From contig JBCCXA010000006.1 in the NCBI GenBank assembly GCA_039192515.1, positions 56,715-120,714 of the forward strand: DNA of 64,000 nucleotides, given 5' to 3'. The position numbers were made by a program, and so were the translations under genes. The notes beneath the pieces are model-generated. The model was not told where the DNA came from, did not search any database, and saw nothing but the letters and a program-made list of their open reading frames with translations. Each line of letters opens with the position of its first letter. The stretch's first letter is position 1. Below, piece by piece: positions 1 to 9,565 of the stretch. This stretch comes from Verrucomicrobiota bacterium (lineage in GTDB: Bacteria; Verrucomicrobiota; Verrucomicrobiia; Methylacidiphilales; JBCCWR01).

Positions 1-2
1 AT

Positions 3-1469
3 GTGAATTTGCATAAAGGTCAACCACCTAAGCAACGACTGGTTTTAGATGAAATGGTTATGTTATTTGAAGGGGCTGATTCTAAAGAAATTTTTTCTAC
101 ACCTTTTGAGGTTAGAGTGATACCGCCAAGTGAAGATCGTGTCAGGCAGTTAGAAGTCCCGGAACAAGAAGGATTGACTCTTTTCGTTGATCGTTACTCT
201 GAGAAATTGATTCCGGTTCAAAAGATAGTTGCTTCTGAGCAAGCGTTTGCCTCGGGTATTCAGCTCGAGCTTTTTAGCGGCATGATGGGTCAAACTTTAT
301 CAATTCCGTTAATGAGTTCTCCTCAAGAGTCTCGGGTATACGACTTGTTTGGATTGGCTAGAATTGCATGGGTAGAGGAGTTTCCTAAGGATAAATTGCC
401 TGAAGGTGAGGTCTTTAGGGAAACTCACATGGTAATAGCGAGCATGCCTCATCAACCCATTGTTCATAATACCTTGGGTAAATCGAGCGGTTACACTTTT
501 TTCTTAGAAAAGGGTGAGGATAATCAAGATTTGGTTCTGAGTTATGTTGATGAGTTTGGAGACAAACACTTGCATAAACTGAGTGAGGTACTGGGAAATA
601 GCATCCCTGCACCAGAGGTGAGAGGTGAAATTCAAGTGATGGATTTTTGGCCAGATTTCAAAATGAAAGATGGCAAACCAATAACGCTTTCTGAAGAAGC
701 TAATAATCCAGCTCTATTGCTGATGGTGCACGGAGAGTTCTATGAAAAAAAGAAACCTGAGTTACTTTTAAGAATTGATGAGGTTACTGGAGAAGTGTTT
801 TTTGATTTGCGAAGAGAAGGTTTCTCACAACAGGCTGGTATTTGGAAGCGAGGAGAAACAAAAGCGATGGGCTGGGCTGATTGGCAAGGAACTTTAAAAG
901 GTTATTACCCTAAAGCAGTGCTGGTGAATGAATTGACAGAGGCTGCTTCAATCAATCAAGATACAGCCGAGGGTATTCCGGGAGTGCGAGGATGGTTGGA
1001 GAATAGCAATGGTGAGAAAAGTTCTAAGGAATGGGTTGTTATGGGGCGGCCTAAACGCTTTTTTTTAAGCAAGCAAAATGCTTTGGTTGGGTTGAGCATG
1101 AGAACAAAACCTATTCCATTTGGTATAGAACTTGTTGACTTTGAGGTTCCTAGGGACCCAGGAACTGATACTCCAGCTAATTTTATCAGTAATGTGCGTT
1201 TTGTAGATGAGAAGAAAAATAAAACTAAACAAGCTAGGATTGAAATGAATCACCCCGCAAGCTATCCAGGAGGATGGATCAGATTGCTAACAGGGGTTAA
1301 CTATAAATTTTCTCAAGCGGGTTGGAATCAAGAAAATCTAGACGAAACAACACTCCAGGTTTTATATGACCCTGGGTGGTTTTTTAAATGGACTGGTTCT
1401 CTAATGATTTGCGTGGGCATTTATATGTTATTTTATATGAGGTCAGCAAAAAAACGGAGTGTGAGTTAA
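3..1469 (+). CDS. resB: ResB-like cytochrome c biogenesis protein (5' partial)
   Basis: System II cytochrome c maturation protein; with CcsA it delivers and ligates haem on the outer face of the membrane. The visible 488 residues are the large periplasmic domain plus a C-terminal membrane segment (about residues 460-480, motif DPGWFFKWTGSLM), which is typical of the ResB C-terminus. The N-terminal membrane helices expected in the family are absent, and the frame is open to the window edge, so the first codon shown (GTG at 3) is probably internal and the gene starts upstream. The stop overlaps the ccsA start in TAATG, which indicates translational coupling. Family assignment rests mainly on the C-terminal signature and the partner gene. 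Confidence 0.8.
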   Translation: MNLHKGQPPKQRLVLDEMVMLFEGADSKEIFSTPFEVRVIPPSEDRVRQLEVPEQEGLTLFVDRYSEKLIPVQKIVASEQAFASGIQLELFSGMMGQTLSIPLMSSPQESRVYDLFGLARIAWVEEFPKDKLPEGEVFRETHMVIASMPHQPIVHNTLGKSSGYTFFLEKGEDNQDLVLSYVDEFGDKHLHKLSEVLGNSIPAPEVRGEIQVMDFWPDFKMKDGKPITLSEEANNPALLLMVHGEFYEKKKPELLLRIDEVTGEVFFDLRREGFSQQAGIWKRGETKAMGWADWQGTLKGYYPKAVLVNELTEAASINQDTAEGIPGVRGWLENSNGEKSSKEWVVMGRPKRFFLSKQNALVGLSMRTKPIPFGIELVDFEVPRDPGTDTPANFISNVRFVDEKKNKTKQARIEMNHPASYPGGWIRLLTGVNYKFSQAGWNQENLDETTLQVLYDPGWFFKWTGSLMICVGIYMLFYMRSAKKRSVS

Positions 1470-3130
1470 TGGGTATGAGAAAAGCAATATTATGTTTATG
1501 CCTATGTTTCGAGTGGAGCAGTTATTTGCTAGCTGCTGAATTAGATCTAACGCCGCTAGAGCAAGTGCCTGTTCAGCATATGGGGCGCGTGAAGCCTTTT
1601 TATTCTTTTGCACTGCAATCTTGGCAATCAGTTTATGGCAAAAGTGAATGGAAGAGGCAGAAGGGGGGTAAGCTCTCAGCGGTAGCAACGATTACTGATA
1701 TTTGGTTGAGTCCAGGTGATTGGGCGGAACGAAAAATTGTTTATATCAACTACACACCTCTTCGAGAGGAGCTGGGGATGGATAAAAATGATAAGCACGC
1801 TTCTTGGAAATGGATAATTGGGAATGAAGTATTTCTTAAATACATAGAGGATATACAGAAAAAAAAGGCGATAGATCCAAAAGCACAGCTAAATCGGCTC
1901 GAGAAAGAGGTGCAGAATGTTGGAGGTAGGCTTGAAGTGGCAAAAGGATTGATTGATGGATCTCTCTACAGGCTGGTGTCAAACCCAGAATCTCAGGAAG
2001 AGGCCTGGGTGCCTATCTTTAACACGAGTTTTTTATATGGAGCAGAAACTTCCGTTAAGGTGCTTGAGAAATTCCATCAAGTCAGTGAGTCATATGAAAG
2101 AAAGGACCAAGAGGCTTTTAATAACGCTATTCAATCGTTGCAGGCTAAGCTATTTGAGCTAAAAGGTCATGGGTTTGTAAATAAAGATCTGCTAGAGCTT
2201 GAGCAAAGATACCTAGTATTACATCCATTTCGATGGGCTGCCATTATGTTTGCTTTAGCTTTGGTGGCCTCGGTAGTCACTCTTTTATGGCAAAAGAAGG
2301 CGGGTTATTTTCTTTCTTGGGGGTTTGTAGGGGTAGGTTTTTTGCTCCAGATTTATGGGCTTATCTGCCGTTCTTTTATTGCGGGCAGACCACCAGTTAC
2401 TAACATGTATGAGACAGTGATCTGGGTGGCTTTTGGAGTAATTATCATGGCCCTTGTTTTTGAGGCTATCTACAGATGTCGTTACTTTCTATTGGGTGCT
2501 ACTCCAGTAGCCATTATTTCATTGCTATTGGCAGATACTCAGCCAGAGATATTAAATAGTTCGATTAATCCTTTAGTGCCTGTATTGAGAAGTAATTTCT
2601 GGTTAACTGTGCATGTCATTACGATTACATCTAGTTATGCCGCTTTTGCTTTAGCACTGGGAGTAGGTCATATTATTTTAATAGGAGTGATGCTTGGTAA
2701 GAAGATAAGCGGTGACTTGCATCTCTATTTATACCGAACTTTACAGGTAGGAGTTCTACTTCTGGCATCTGGAACCATATTGGGAGGTGTGTGGGCTAAC
2801 TATTCTTGGGGGCGTTTTTGGGATTGGGATCCTAAAGAGACTTGGGCTCTAATAGCGCTATTGTCTTACCTAATTGTTTTACATGGACGAGTTGCCGGAT
2901 GGGTAAAAGGATTTGGCTTAGCGGTGGGTTCTATTCTTTGCTTTTTAAGTGTTTTGATGGCCTGGTACGGTGTTAATTTTGTGCTAGGTGTAGGGCTTCA
3001 TAGTTATGGTTTTGGAACAGGTGGTTTCCAGTATGTTTTGGCTTTTGTGATAGCGGAAGTAGCATTTATCTGTATTGCCTGGTTACGACATGTGAGAATA
3101 TCCAATAAGCCTTTAAAAAGCGTAATTTAA
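1469..3130 (+). CDS. ccsA: Cytochrome c assembly protein CcsA
   Basis: Haem-handling subunit of the System II cytochrome c synthase. From ATG 1469 (553 residues) there is a signal-like N-terminus, then a periplasmic region of about 230 residues beginning with the GRVKPF motif found in long CcsA proteins. A multi-helix membrane domain follows, with GRPPVTNMYE, a conserved His in HVITITSSYA, and the tryptophan-rich haem motif WGRFWDWDPKETW at about residues 447-459; LHSYGFG near the end supplies another conserved His. I chose 1469 over the longer frame from 1388 because it sits in a TAATG overlap with resB and has a GGAG 9 bases upstream. The longer start would overlap resB by more than 80 bases. 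Confidence 0.92.
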   Translation: MGMRKAILCLCLCFEWSSYLLAAELDLTPLEQVPVQHMGRVKPFYSFALQSWQSVYGKSEWKRQKGGKLSAVATITDIWLSPGDWAERKIVYINYTPLREELGMDKNDKHASWKWIIGNEVFLKYIEDIQKKKAIDPKAQLNRLEKEVQNVGGRLEVAKGLIDGSLYRLVSNPESQEEAWVPIFNTSFLYGAETSVKVLEKFHQVSESYERKDQEAFNNAIQSLQAKLFELKGHGFVNKDLLELEQRYLVLHPFRWAAIMFALALVASVVTLLWQKKAGYFLSWGFVGVGFLLQIYGLICRSFIAGRPPVTNMYETVIWVAFGVIIMALVFEAIYRCRYFLLGATPVAIISLLLADTQPEILNSSINPLVPVLRSNFWLTVHVITITSSYAAFALALGVGHIILIGVMLGKKISGDLHLYLYRTLQVGVLLLASGTILGGVWANYSWGRFWDWDPKETWALIALLSYLIVLHGRVAGWVKGFGLAVGSILCFLSVLMAWYGVNFVLGVGLHSYGFGTGGFQYVLAFVIAEVAFICIAWLRHVRISNKPLKSVI

Positions 3131-3199
3131 GAATAACTCCCCACCCCTCTATCTCTGACGCATAGGAAATTATTTAAAACTATCAGTTCTCTAGTCAAA

Positions 3200-3455
3200 T
3201 CTGGTTTATGCAGTAGAGACTTAAGGATCTGCGCAAGGTCTTTATTCCCAAGAAACATGGAGTCCTCTAGAGATATCACCTTTTGAGACTCATTGGCCTA
3301 CGCTGTCCGGATGAGTGCTTCATGCGCTTGATCGCTTGGTTTTCGCTTGCTCACAAGAGCTATACTCAGACGATGCGATTGAGATATGTTCGTCCACTCT
3401 CTTTTCCTTGTGGCTCAAGCTTTTACGCATCTCGTTCAACTTCTATGAGATACCC
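3200..3455 (+). repeat. Dispersed MITE-like repeat, copy B
   Basis: This roughly 255-bp copy aligns nearly end to end with the copy at 58911-59181: GAGACTTAAG-type start, CTGCGCAAG, a CCAAGAA block, TCTAGAGATATCACC, GCTTGATCG, CAGACGATGCGATTGAG, then CATCTCGTTCAACTTCTAT. Its outer ends have drifted. It fills most of the 3131-3581 gap between ccsA and the OmpA-domain gene. A 72-codon reading frame inside it is rejected as a gene. Confidence 0.8.
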
Positions 3456-3581
3456 CCTGTTTGAAAAGGTATTTACTTTTTTAGATAAAATGACGATGTA
3501 ATTGTTGATTGCGACAGCAGAAGTGACTTTGAACCCTGCATAAGAAGGAAGTCACCAAGTTGGTGGAAAATGAGGATATAG

Positions 3582-4349
3582 ATGAGCACGAAAACGTATT
3601 TAACAGTAATGGGTTTGTTTATAGGTCTAGTTTTGGTCTTAGGTGGGGCTGGAGGGTACTATATAAGCCAGGGGCAAAATGAGATAGCTATTGAGCAGAG
3701 CGATGAAAAAGGAATATCGAGTGAGAAATTCTTTGCCATGCAACAACTCAAAAATGAATTAGAAAAAAAAGACAGACAATTAAAAGATTTAAGGAGACAA
3801 GTTAGTCAGCAAGAACAGCATTTTATAGCTCAAAAGCTCAAATTGGAGGAATCTCCGGGGCACAAAAAACTACAAGCTATCTTGGAAGACTTCTTTAATG
3901 ACACTAAATTTGAAGTTTACAGTCAAGGCCCCTACTTGGCGGTGAGAATGCCTCATACTGCTTTTGCTCTTTCTTCCTCTATTTTGTCCGACGAAGCAGT
4001 AAAGTCGCTAAAGACGGTGAGCGAAATCTTGCAGAAGCATAATGAAAAGTACTTTTTAATCGTAGAGGGGCATACAGATAATGTTGGATTTAAGCCAGGT
4101 TCATCCATTAGTTCTAATCGCCAATTGGGAGCACTTCGAGCTTTTCAGGTGATGAGGGCATTAGAAAGCTTCCAGGCTAAGCCAAGAGATATGATGCTGG
4201 CCTCTTGGGGGGAGTATATGCCTGTAATCGATTACAAAAGCGAAACGCCTGAAGCCAAAAATAGGCGGATCGAATTAGTTTTTGCTCCAAGACGGGTAGT
4301 CAAAAAGATTATTAAAACACCTGAAATTGCGGTTAGTGAGCAAGGCTAA
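3582..4349 (+). CDS. OmpA/MotB-domain membrane-anchored protein
   Basis: This 255-residue protein has an N-terminal membrane anchor (about residues 6-28), a charged coiled-coil stretch (about 45-90), and a C-terminal OmpA-like peptidoglycan-binding domain (about 130-245). The domain is recognised by VEGHTDNVGF, the RALGA-like stretch NRQLGALRAFQVMRAL, the WGEYMPV segment and the closing NRRIELVF. The family normally binds the peptide stem of peptidoglycan in the periplasm. The N-terminus looks like an uncleaved anchor, so this is more like a MotB/TolR-type tether than a barrel protein. A GAGGA lies 6-10 bases before the ATG. It stands alone between two repeat copies, so no partner is implied. 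Confidence 0.85.
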   Translation: MSTKTYLTVMGLFIGLVLVLGGAGGYYISQGQNEIAIEQSDEKGISSEKFFAMQQLKNELEKKDRQLKDLRRQVSQQEQHFIAQKLKLEESPGHKKLQAILEDFFNDTKFEVYSQGPYLAVRMPHTAFALSSSILSDEAVKSLKTVSEILQKHNEKYFLIVEGHTDNVGFKPGSSISSNRQLGALRAFQVMRALESFQAKPRDMMLASWGEYMPVIDYKSETPEAKNRRIELVFAPRRVVKKIIKTPEIAVSEQG

Positions 4350-4365
4350 ACTTATATTCGCTTCT

Positions 4366-4453
4366 GACCCGAATGAAACCATATAGACTTAAAGAACAGT
4401 AGCGCAGGCTTTTACTTATTTCGTTCAACCTCAATTCCATCGTCAGGTTTTAA
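4366..4453 (+). repeat. Dispersed MITE-like repeat, internally deleted copy C
   Basis: An 88-bp element retains both ends of the family and lacks the middle. It starts GACCCGAATGAAACCATATA followed by GACTTAAAGAAC, and ends with TTCGTTCAACCTCAATTCCAT then CGTCAGGTTTTAA. The two ends are imperfect inverted repeats, matching the longer copies at 58911 and 62851. Confidence 0.65.
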
Positions 4454-4855
4454 TTCGCGCTATTCAAAGAGCTCAACTGGCCAGCTGCTAAAAGTTACTG
4501 AGAAAGCAAGCTTATCTTGCCATTACGTCTCCAAGAAACGCTGAAAGTGTCATTTCTTTATATTTATTGAAAAGATTTTTGTATTTGCAAACAAGAGTGC
4601 GGTAGTTAAATTAATTTGTTATTAACTCATTAATTGGTAGAATGCGAGTCAGGCAATTACGAGCACCGTGTCTCTCAGCATGTTTAGAATAGAGGAGAGT
4701 AAGCGTCATAGAAATTTAATAAAATAGACATATTGTATAACTAAGTTCTATAAAAGCTCATGAAACTTACTATTTGACAATGTTTAATTATTAACTACAT
4801 TGTGATTTTGTCTAGCTAATAGTCATTACAATTAATTAAACAACTGCTATTGATT
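4454..4855. other. AT-rich gap, no gene seen
   Basis: Intergenic stretch before the TPR gene. It is AT-rich and holds no convincing reading frame. The only recognisable signal is the sigma-70-like promoter at 4774-4801. Confidence 0.6.
4774..4801 (+). promoter_or_regulatory. Sigma-70-type promoter for the TPR gene
   Basis: A perfect TTGACA box (4774-4779) is followed after 16 bases by TACATT (4796-4801), about 55 bases upstream of the TPR gene's start, in an AT-rich leader. Predicted from sequence only. Confidence 0.5.
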
Positions 4856-5932
4856 ATGAAATTCCCAGGCATAAAGAAAATAAACTTACAAGAAGGTCAA
4901 AACAAAGGGATCAAATCCCTGCGCCAGAAGATAAGAGATACAGCGAAGGTGACTATGTCAATCCCGTTTAGGGAGTTACTGGAGGGCCTGAAAAACCAAT
5001 CAGATGATAGACCAGATGAACTGGAGTTACCTGAGGCACTAGGTTCAAAGCGCTTTTTTGATATCGCAAGAGAGCAATTGGGGATGAACCGCCCAAAGTG
5101 CGCTGCTAAGGCCGCTAATAAGGGCATGAAGCAGGAAGATGTTGACCTCCATGTAGCTTGTATACTTTGGACGGACATTGGCAATGCTATGTATGATGCT
5201 GCTGAGAAGGAAGGAGCAATCGAGGCATTTAAAAAAGCTCATGAATTGAATGATGCTATTGTTCCAACCATATTCAATCTTGGAGTGGCTTATCAAGTAA
5301 ACGGTGAATTAAGCAAAGCTGAGCAGCATTATGAGTCAGTCCTAGAGATAAATGAAGCATGCGAGGAAGCTTGGTCAAATATGGGAGTGGTGCATTTTTA
5401 TAGAGATGAGATTGATGAGTCTGAGAAAGCTACTCGTAAGGCTCTTAAGATAAATTCGAAATCCATATTTGCTATGGACAATCTAGCTAGCCTGCTTGCT
5501 ATCAAAGGGTTATTTTTAGATGCTTTAGATGTTTGCTTTGATGTCATTGATATAGATGACCAATTCAAACAGGCGTGGCTTAAAGTAGGTTTAATCTATT
5601 TTGAGCAAAGAAGTTACGATTTATCTGAGAATGCTTTAAATAAAGCTAGGGGACTTCAAATACTTGATGGCATGATTGCTTACCATTTGGGACTGATTTC
5701 AGTTGCAAAGGGCAATCTAATAAGTGCTTACACTAGATTAGAGGAAGCCATGAACATTGATCCTAAGTCTGAAATAGGGATAACAGCATGGGAGAAGTTA
5801 AAAGAGCAAGCAGCGCTTCAAAACAATATGGTGATGGTTTCTCAGGCAGAGAAGAAGATCGAAAAAATTAAGGAAGCTTTTGAGCAGCAAAAGGATGCCA
5901 CTCCAAGTACTGCACTAGCTATAGCTAGCTAG
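4856..5932 (+). CDS. Tetratricopeptide-repeat protein
   Basis: This soluble protein of about 358 residues has no signal peptide. From about residue 105 it is a run of helical pairs of the TPR type: GNAMYDAAEKEGAIEAFKKA, NLGVAYQVNGELSKAEQHY, NMGVVHFYRDEIDESEKA and NLASLLAIKGLFLDAL are recognisable units, with further degenerate ones to about residue 300. TPR arrays mediate protein-protein contact, so no enzymatic role can be assigned. ATG 4856 is preferred over the TTG two codons earlier; neither has a good ribosome-binding site. It is convergent with the SDR gene. Confidence 0.75.
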   Translation: MKFPGIKKINLQEGQNKGIKSLRQKIRDTAKVTMSIPFRELLEGLKNQSDDRPDELELPEALGSKRFFDIAREQLGMNRPKCAAKAANKGMKQEDVDLHVACILWTDIGNAMYDAAEKEGAIEAFKKAHELNDAIVPTIFNLGVAYQVNGELSKAEQHYESVLEINEACEEAWSNMGVVHFYRDEIDESEKATRKALKINSKSIFAMDNLASLLAIKGLFLDALDVCFDVIDIDDQFKQAWLKVGLIYFEQRSYDLSENALNKARGLQILDGMIAYHLGLISVAKGNLISAYTRLEEAMNIDPKSEIGITAWEKLKEQAALQNNMVMVSQAEKKIEKIKEAFEQQKDATPSTALAIAS

Positions 5933-5945
5933 ATCTTAACGACCT

Positions 5946-6653
5946 TTACCAGGGGTACGGGTCAGATCTACCAAGCCGACCATAGAATCTTCCATTATCC
6001 TCTGAGGTGATGGACAAGATGCTTTTGGCTAGGGTTCTAGAACATTCCTCGACACTTATTTCAGCATCATCGCCGCCCATCTCTGTTTGCACCCAGCCTG
6101 GGCTAAAAGCAACTGTGGTAATATTCATTTTAATCAGTTCTGATGAAAGGGCGCGAGTAAGCATATTGAGTCCCGCTTTGGAAACCGAATAACAGTAATA
6201 AAAATTATTATCTTTGACACTGATAGAGCCAGCTCCGGATGAGATATTAATAATAACGGGTCTGTGGCTAAGCCTTAAGTTGGGAAGTAACGCTTGAGTT
6301 ACTCTAGCAGTGCCTTCTAGATTTGTCTTAAAGACATCAGAAAAAGTATCGATAGACAATTTTTGGAACGGCGTATTGGCTCGATCTGACCTAGAAAAAA
6401 TGGCAGCGTTGTTAATGAGAATATCTACCGAACGAATGTTCGGTAAGACGTTTTCTATTGATTCTTGGTTGGTAATATCAAGCAGCACTGTCTTCAGGGT
6501 ATGGTATTTTTTAGCCAGATTGAAGAGTTCAGTTGTATCTGATTTTGCTCTATAAGTGCTAATAACATGGTGACCTTCTTCTAAGAACCTTTGGGAAAGA
6601 CCAAGCCCTATACCCCTATTTGCTCCTGTAATAAAAATGGTAAGTGGTGTCAT
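5946..6653 (-). CDS. Short-chain dehydrogenase/reductase
   Basis: A classical SDR of 235 residues and Rossmann fold. It has the TGANRGIG cofactor loop (residues 9-16), the NNAA motif (81-84), a serine around 138-139 and the catalytic YSVSK (Tyr155, Lys159). PGWVQTEMGG is the usual segment after the active site. Such enzymes use NAD(P)H to reduce or oxidise small carbonyl/alcohol substrates, and the substrate cannot be read from the sequence. It is last in a minus-strand group behind two nucleotide-sugar enzymes and a lipoprotein. Its ATG overlaps the stop of the lipoprotein gene by four bases, so the two are probably co-translated. Confidence 0.88.
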   Translation of the reverse strand: MTPLTIFITGANRGIGLGLSQRFLEEGHHVISTYRAKSDTTELFNLAKKYHTLKTVLLDITNQESIENVLPNIRSVDILINNAAIFSRSDRANTPFQKLSIDTFSDVFKTNLEGTARVTQALLPNLRLSHRPVIINISSGAGSISVKDNNFYYCYSVSKAGLNMLTRALSSELIKMNITTVAFSPGWVQTEMGGDDAEISVEECSRTLAKSILSITSEDNGRFYGRLGRSDPYPW

Positions 6654-7486
6654 ACTCCATTGAGCTCAAGCTGAATGATCAATGTAGGTAGTTTTGAGTT
6701 AGCTTCTTTGGCATATTTTGACTGGGGAAATTTATTGATAAGGTTTTCTAAAATTAAAATGGCTGTTTCGAGATTATTGGATTGAATATACTGTTGGGAT
6801 AATTCCCAAAGCTCTTTATCATCCATCTGAGCTGTTTTTTTAAGTAAACTTTCAGGTAGTTTTGGGCTCCCCAAACTAGTTAGTATCCGGCTTAGCTTCA
6901 GTTTTAATTCTTCAATTTCATGGCGTCTAGCTGTATTGGGATAGCGAGTAATAAATTCTTTGATTTGCTTGAGAGCCATTTGGTGACGTTGTTTGATAAT
7001 AGAAATTTTGATGAGTTCAAATAACTCTTCCTCAGTTAAATTTGTTTGCTTTAGTGCTTGTTGTTCTTTCTCATAGGCTTGTTTGATTTCGGATTCAAAT
7101 GCAGGTAATGCAAAGCTTTTGTCGAGATTATCACTTACGTGAGCAAGTAGCTTTTTAGCTTCCTCTATTTCATTCGCATGATAGTTGTTCTTGATAAATT
7201 CTTGAAGTTCTTGTTGCGCTAAAAAGTAGTAGCCTTCCTTTATTTGTCTCCTAATTTCAGCAATCTCGATACTTCTCTTAGGATTATAACTTTTTGGGTT
7301 TTGTTCTAGGGATGAACTTTTCATAACCTTCGCTTCATTGAGATGAGGTTTTGTGACTTGGGTTTTGTCTATATTTTCTAATTTAGAGCAACCGGTCAAA
7401 CTAACAAATAAGCTTGTTATGATAACTAGTAGCGGTCGTGGATGTAAACATCCTCCTGAGTAGGTCTTTGAATACGAAGATGGCAA
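6650..7486 (-). CDS. Predicted lipoprotein with TPR-like helical repeats
   Basis: The N-terminus has a hydrophobic stretch ending in SLTGC, a lipobox that would lipidate a cysteine near residue 33. The remaining ~245 residues are charged and helical, with repeated units such as EELFELIKISIIKQRHQMAL and WELSQQYIQSNNLETAILIL resembling TPRs. That suggests an envelope scaffold; no specific family is recognised. The start is uncertain: the frame opens at TTG 7486 without a clear ribosome-binding site. A strong AGGAGG lies within the frame (about 7452-7457) but has no in-frame start codon just after it, so an early frameshift or a missed start is possible. Confidence 0.6.
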   Translation of the reverse strand: MPSSYSKTYSGGCLHPRPLLVIITSLFVSLTGCSKLENIDKTQVTKPHLNEAKVMKSSSLEQNPKSYNPKRSIEIAEIRRQIKEGYYFLAQQELQEFIKNNYHANEIEEAKKLLAHVSDNLDKSFALPAFESEIKQAYEKEQQALKQTNLTEEELFELIKISIIKQRHQMALKQIKEFITRYPNTARRHEIEELKLKLSRILTSLGSPKLPESLLKKTAQMDDKELWELSQQYIQSNNLETAILILENLINKFPQSKYAKEANSKLPTLIIQLELNGV

Positions 7487-7524
7487 AATTTTTTTTCAAA
7501 TTAATTGGAAGAAAATCAAGGTCA

Positions 7525-8520
7525 TTATAATTTACCTGTCCTGACTAATTCAATGTCGGCCTCAACCATTAGTTCAGCAAGGCGTTTCATGTCAGTTTTA
7601 GGTTCCCAACCTAGCTTCTCTTTAGCCTTAGAAGGGTCGCCAATTAGCAAATCAACTTCAGTTGGGCGAAGGAAACGTTCGTCAAATTCGACATAATCTT
7701 TCCAGTCTAGATCAAGCGTGCTGAAAGCTGCACCTAGAAAGTCCCGAATAGTGTGTGTCTTATTTGTAGCTATGACATAATCTTGAGGTTTGTCTTGCTG
7801 AAGCATAAGCCACATGGCTTCAACGTATTCCTTGGCATACCCCCAATCACGTTTGGCATCTAGATTACCTAGATAAAGTTTGTTTTGTTTGCCTTCCTTA
7901 ATGCGGGCTGCTGCGATAGAGATCTTACGAGTCACGAAGCTTTCACCTCTTCTGGGAGACTCATGATTGAAAAGTATTCCAGAACAGGCATACATATTAT
8001 ATGCTTCCCGGTAATTAACGGTGAGCCAGTGAGCAAAGACTTTCGCACAGGCATAAGGTGAACGCGGATAAAAAGGTGTTGTTTCAGTTTGGGGAACAGC
8101 TTGCACTTTCCCAAACATTTCTGAGGAGGATGCTTGGTAGTAGTGAACTTTCTTGCCAATCCCAGATTCAATAATGGCCTCTAGGATTCTCGCCGCGCCT
8201 ACACCGGTAATGTCGCAAGTATATTCAGGAACATCAAAGCTCACTCTCACATGACTTTGAGCAGCAAGATTATAAATCTCATCTGGTTGCAATTTATAAA
8301 GTAATTTGACTAATGCTACACTATCGGCAAGGTCTCCGTAATGTAAGAATAGCCTTTGATTTTCTTTATGCTCATACCCCTTGAGATGGTCAATACGTGA
8401 ACGGTTAATAGAACTGGATCGACGCACGATGCCATGCACTTCATAGTCTTTTTCTAATAGGAGTTCTGCAAGATATGAGCCGTCTTGCCCTGTAATGCCA
8501 GTAATTAAAGCCTTTTTCAT
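7525..8520 (-). CDS. gmd: GDP-mannose 4,6-dehydratase
   Basis: Converts GDP-mannose to GDP-4-keto-6-deoxy-mannose, the precursor of GDP-fucose, GDP-rhamnose and GDP-perosamine used in surface polysaccharides. The protein has 331 residues from ATG 8520, an extended SDR with [10 protein letters not shown] near the N-terminus, SSSEMFG and YACAK for the catalytic Ser/Glu/Tyr/Lys set, and the Gmd signature [16 protein letters not shown]. The start at 8520 has GAGGT 8 bases upstream and is preferred to the ATG five codons earlier. It lies 27 bases behind a diverged paralogue on the same strand. No reductase such as Fcl is visible next to it. Confidence 0.93.
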   Translation of the reverse strand: MKKALITGITGQDGSYLAELLLEKDYEVHGIVRRSSSINRSRIDHLKGYEHKENQRLFLHYGDLADSVALVKLLYKLQPDEIYNLAAQSHVRVSFDVPEYTCDITGVGAARILEAIIESGIGKKVHYYQASSSEMFGKVQAVPQTETTPFYPRSPYACAKVFAHWLTVNYREAYNMYACSGILFNHESPRRGESFVTRKISIAAARIKEGKQNKLYLGNLDAKRDWGYAKEYVEAMWLMLQQDKPQDYVIATNKTHTIRDFLGAAFSTLDLDWKDYVEFDERFLRPTEVDLLIGDPSKAKEKLGWEPKTDMKRLAELMVEADIELVRTGKL

Positions 8521-8547
8521 TGGTTGTGACCTCATTCTTTAAGGGAC

Positions 8548-9528
8548 TTAGCCCAGCTTGTCTAGCTCAGCTTTTACCATTTTTTCGATAATTAACGGGA
8601 ATGGGACACTATTTTCCCAGCCCAGAATCCTTTTTGCCTTGCCGGGGTTACCACAGGGATGATTTGGTTCTACAACTTTTATGAGAGAGGGGTCATGTTC
8701 AACATAGTCCTTCCAGTTCAAGTCCAAGACTTTGAAGGCGGTCTCAACAAGATCTTTGACGGTATGAGTGACACCAGTGGCTAAGATAAAGTCATCAACA
8801 GTTTCAGCCTGAAGCATCAGCCACATTCCCTTTACATAGTCTGGTGCCCAACCCCAATCACGACGTCCTGTTAGCGCACCTAATGTCAGTTTTCTTTGTT
8901 TTCCCTTTTTGATTTGAGCAACTCCACGAGCAATTTTTTGAGTGACAAATTGAGGCCCTCTTCTAGGGGATTCATGATTGTAGAGGATTGCGGAGCAAGT
9001 TTTTAAACCGTAGGCGATCCGGTATATACTGCACATTTGGTGCGAAAATTCTTTGGCTGCACCGTAAGGCGTGGTTGGTCGGAGAGGGGTGAGCTCATCC
9101 TGAGGGGTATGGGTTGGTGATCCAAATATCTCGCTACTCGATGGGTAAAGAAATTTGGGTGGTTCAGGTAAATCGCGAATGATTTCAAGAAGTTTGAGAG
9201 TAGCCATGCCAATGCTTTCTACTGTGGCTTCAGGAAGCTCTAAGCTAATTCTGGGGCTAGATTGACCCGCTAAGTGATAAAATTCTGTAGGTCTAACTTT
9301 AGCAATAAGCCTGCGTAAATGAGTCGTATCTTCAAATGACCCATGATGAATAAAAAGTTTTTTATTATAAATGGAATCATCAGATATAAGGTGGCCTATA
9401 TTTCCAGTAGCCAAACGGTCTGGTCTATGAACGAGTCCATGAACAGCATACTCTTTGTCTAAGAGTAACTCGGTTAGGTATGAGCCATCTTGTCCCGTAA
9501 TGCCAGTGATAAAAGCAACATTTTCCAT
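8548..9528 (-). CDS. GDP-mannose 4,6-dehydratase paralogue (nucleotide-sugar SDR)
   Basis: A 326-residue homologue of the adjacent gmd product. It shares [32 protein letters not shown] (catalytic Tyr/Lys) and [16 protein letters not shown]. The catalytic residues are present, so it should be active on a nucleotide sugar, either as a second dehydratase or as a diverged family member that reduces or epimerises the keto-sugar made by its neighbour. The region after the cofactor loop (residues ~35-60) and the C-terminal third differ most from gmd. It is first in a minus-strand group with gmd, the TPR lipoprotein and the SDR. Confidence 0.85.
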   Translation of the reverse strand: MENVAFITGITGQDGSYLTELLLDKEYAVHGLVHRPDRLATGNIGHLISDDSIYNKKLFIHHGSFEDTTHLRRLIAKVRPTEFYHLAGQSSPRISLELPEATVESIGMATLKLLEIIRDLPEPPKFLYPSSSEIFGSPTHTPQDELTPLRPTTPYGAAKEFSHQMCSIYRIAYGLKTCSAILYNHESPRRGPQFVTQKIARGVAQIKKGKQRKLTLGALTGRRDWGWAPDYVKGMWLMLQAETVDDFILATGVTHTVKDLVETAFKVLDLNWKDYVEHDPSLIKVVEPNHPCGNPGKAKRILGWENSVPFPLIIEKMVKAELDKLG

Positions 9529-9565
9529 ACAGTGATGCTGGAATCATGCATGTTTTATGTATCTT

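Noticed and set aside
3283..3501. 72-codon frame after ccsA
   Set aside because: It lies inside the dispersed repeat copy B; the same sequence in other copies is not open in a conserved frame.
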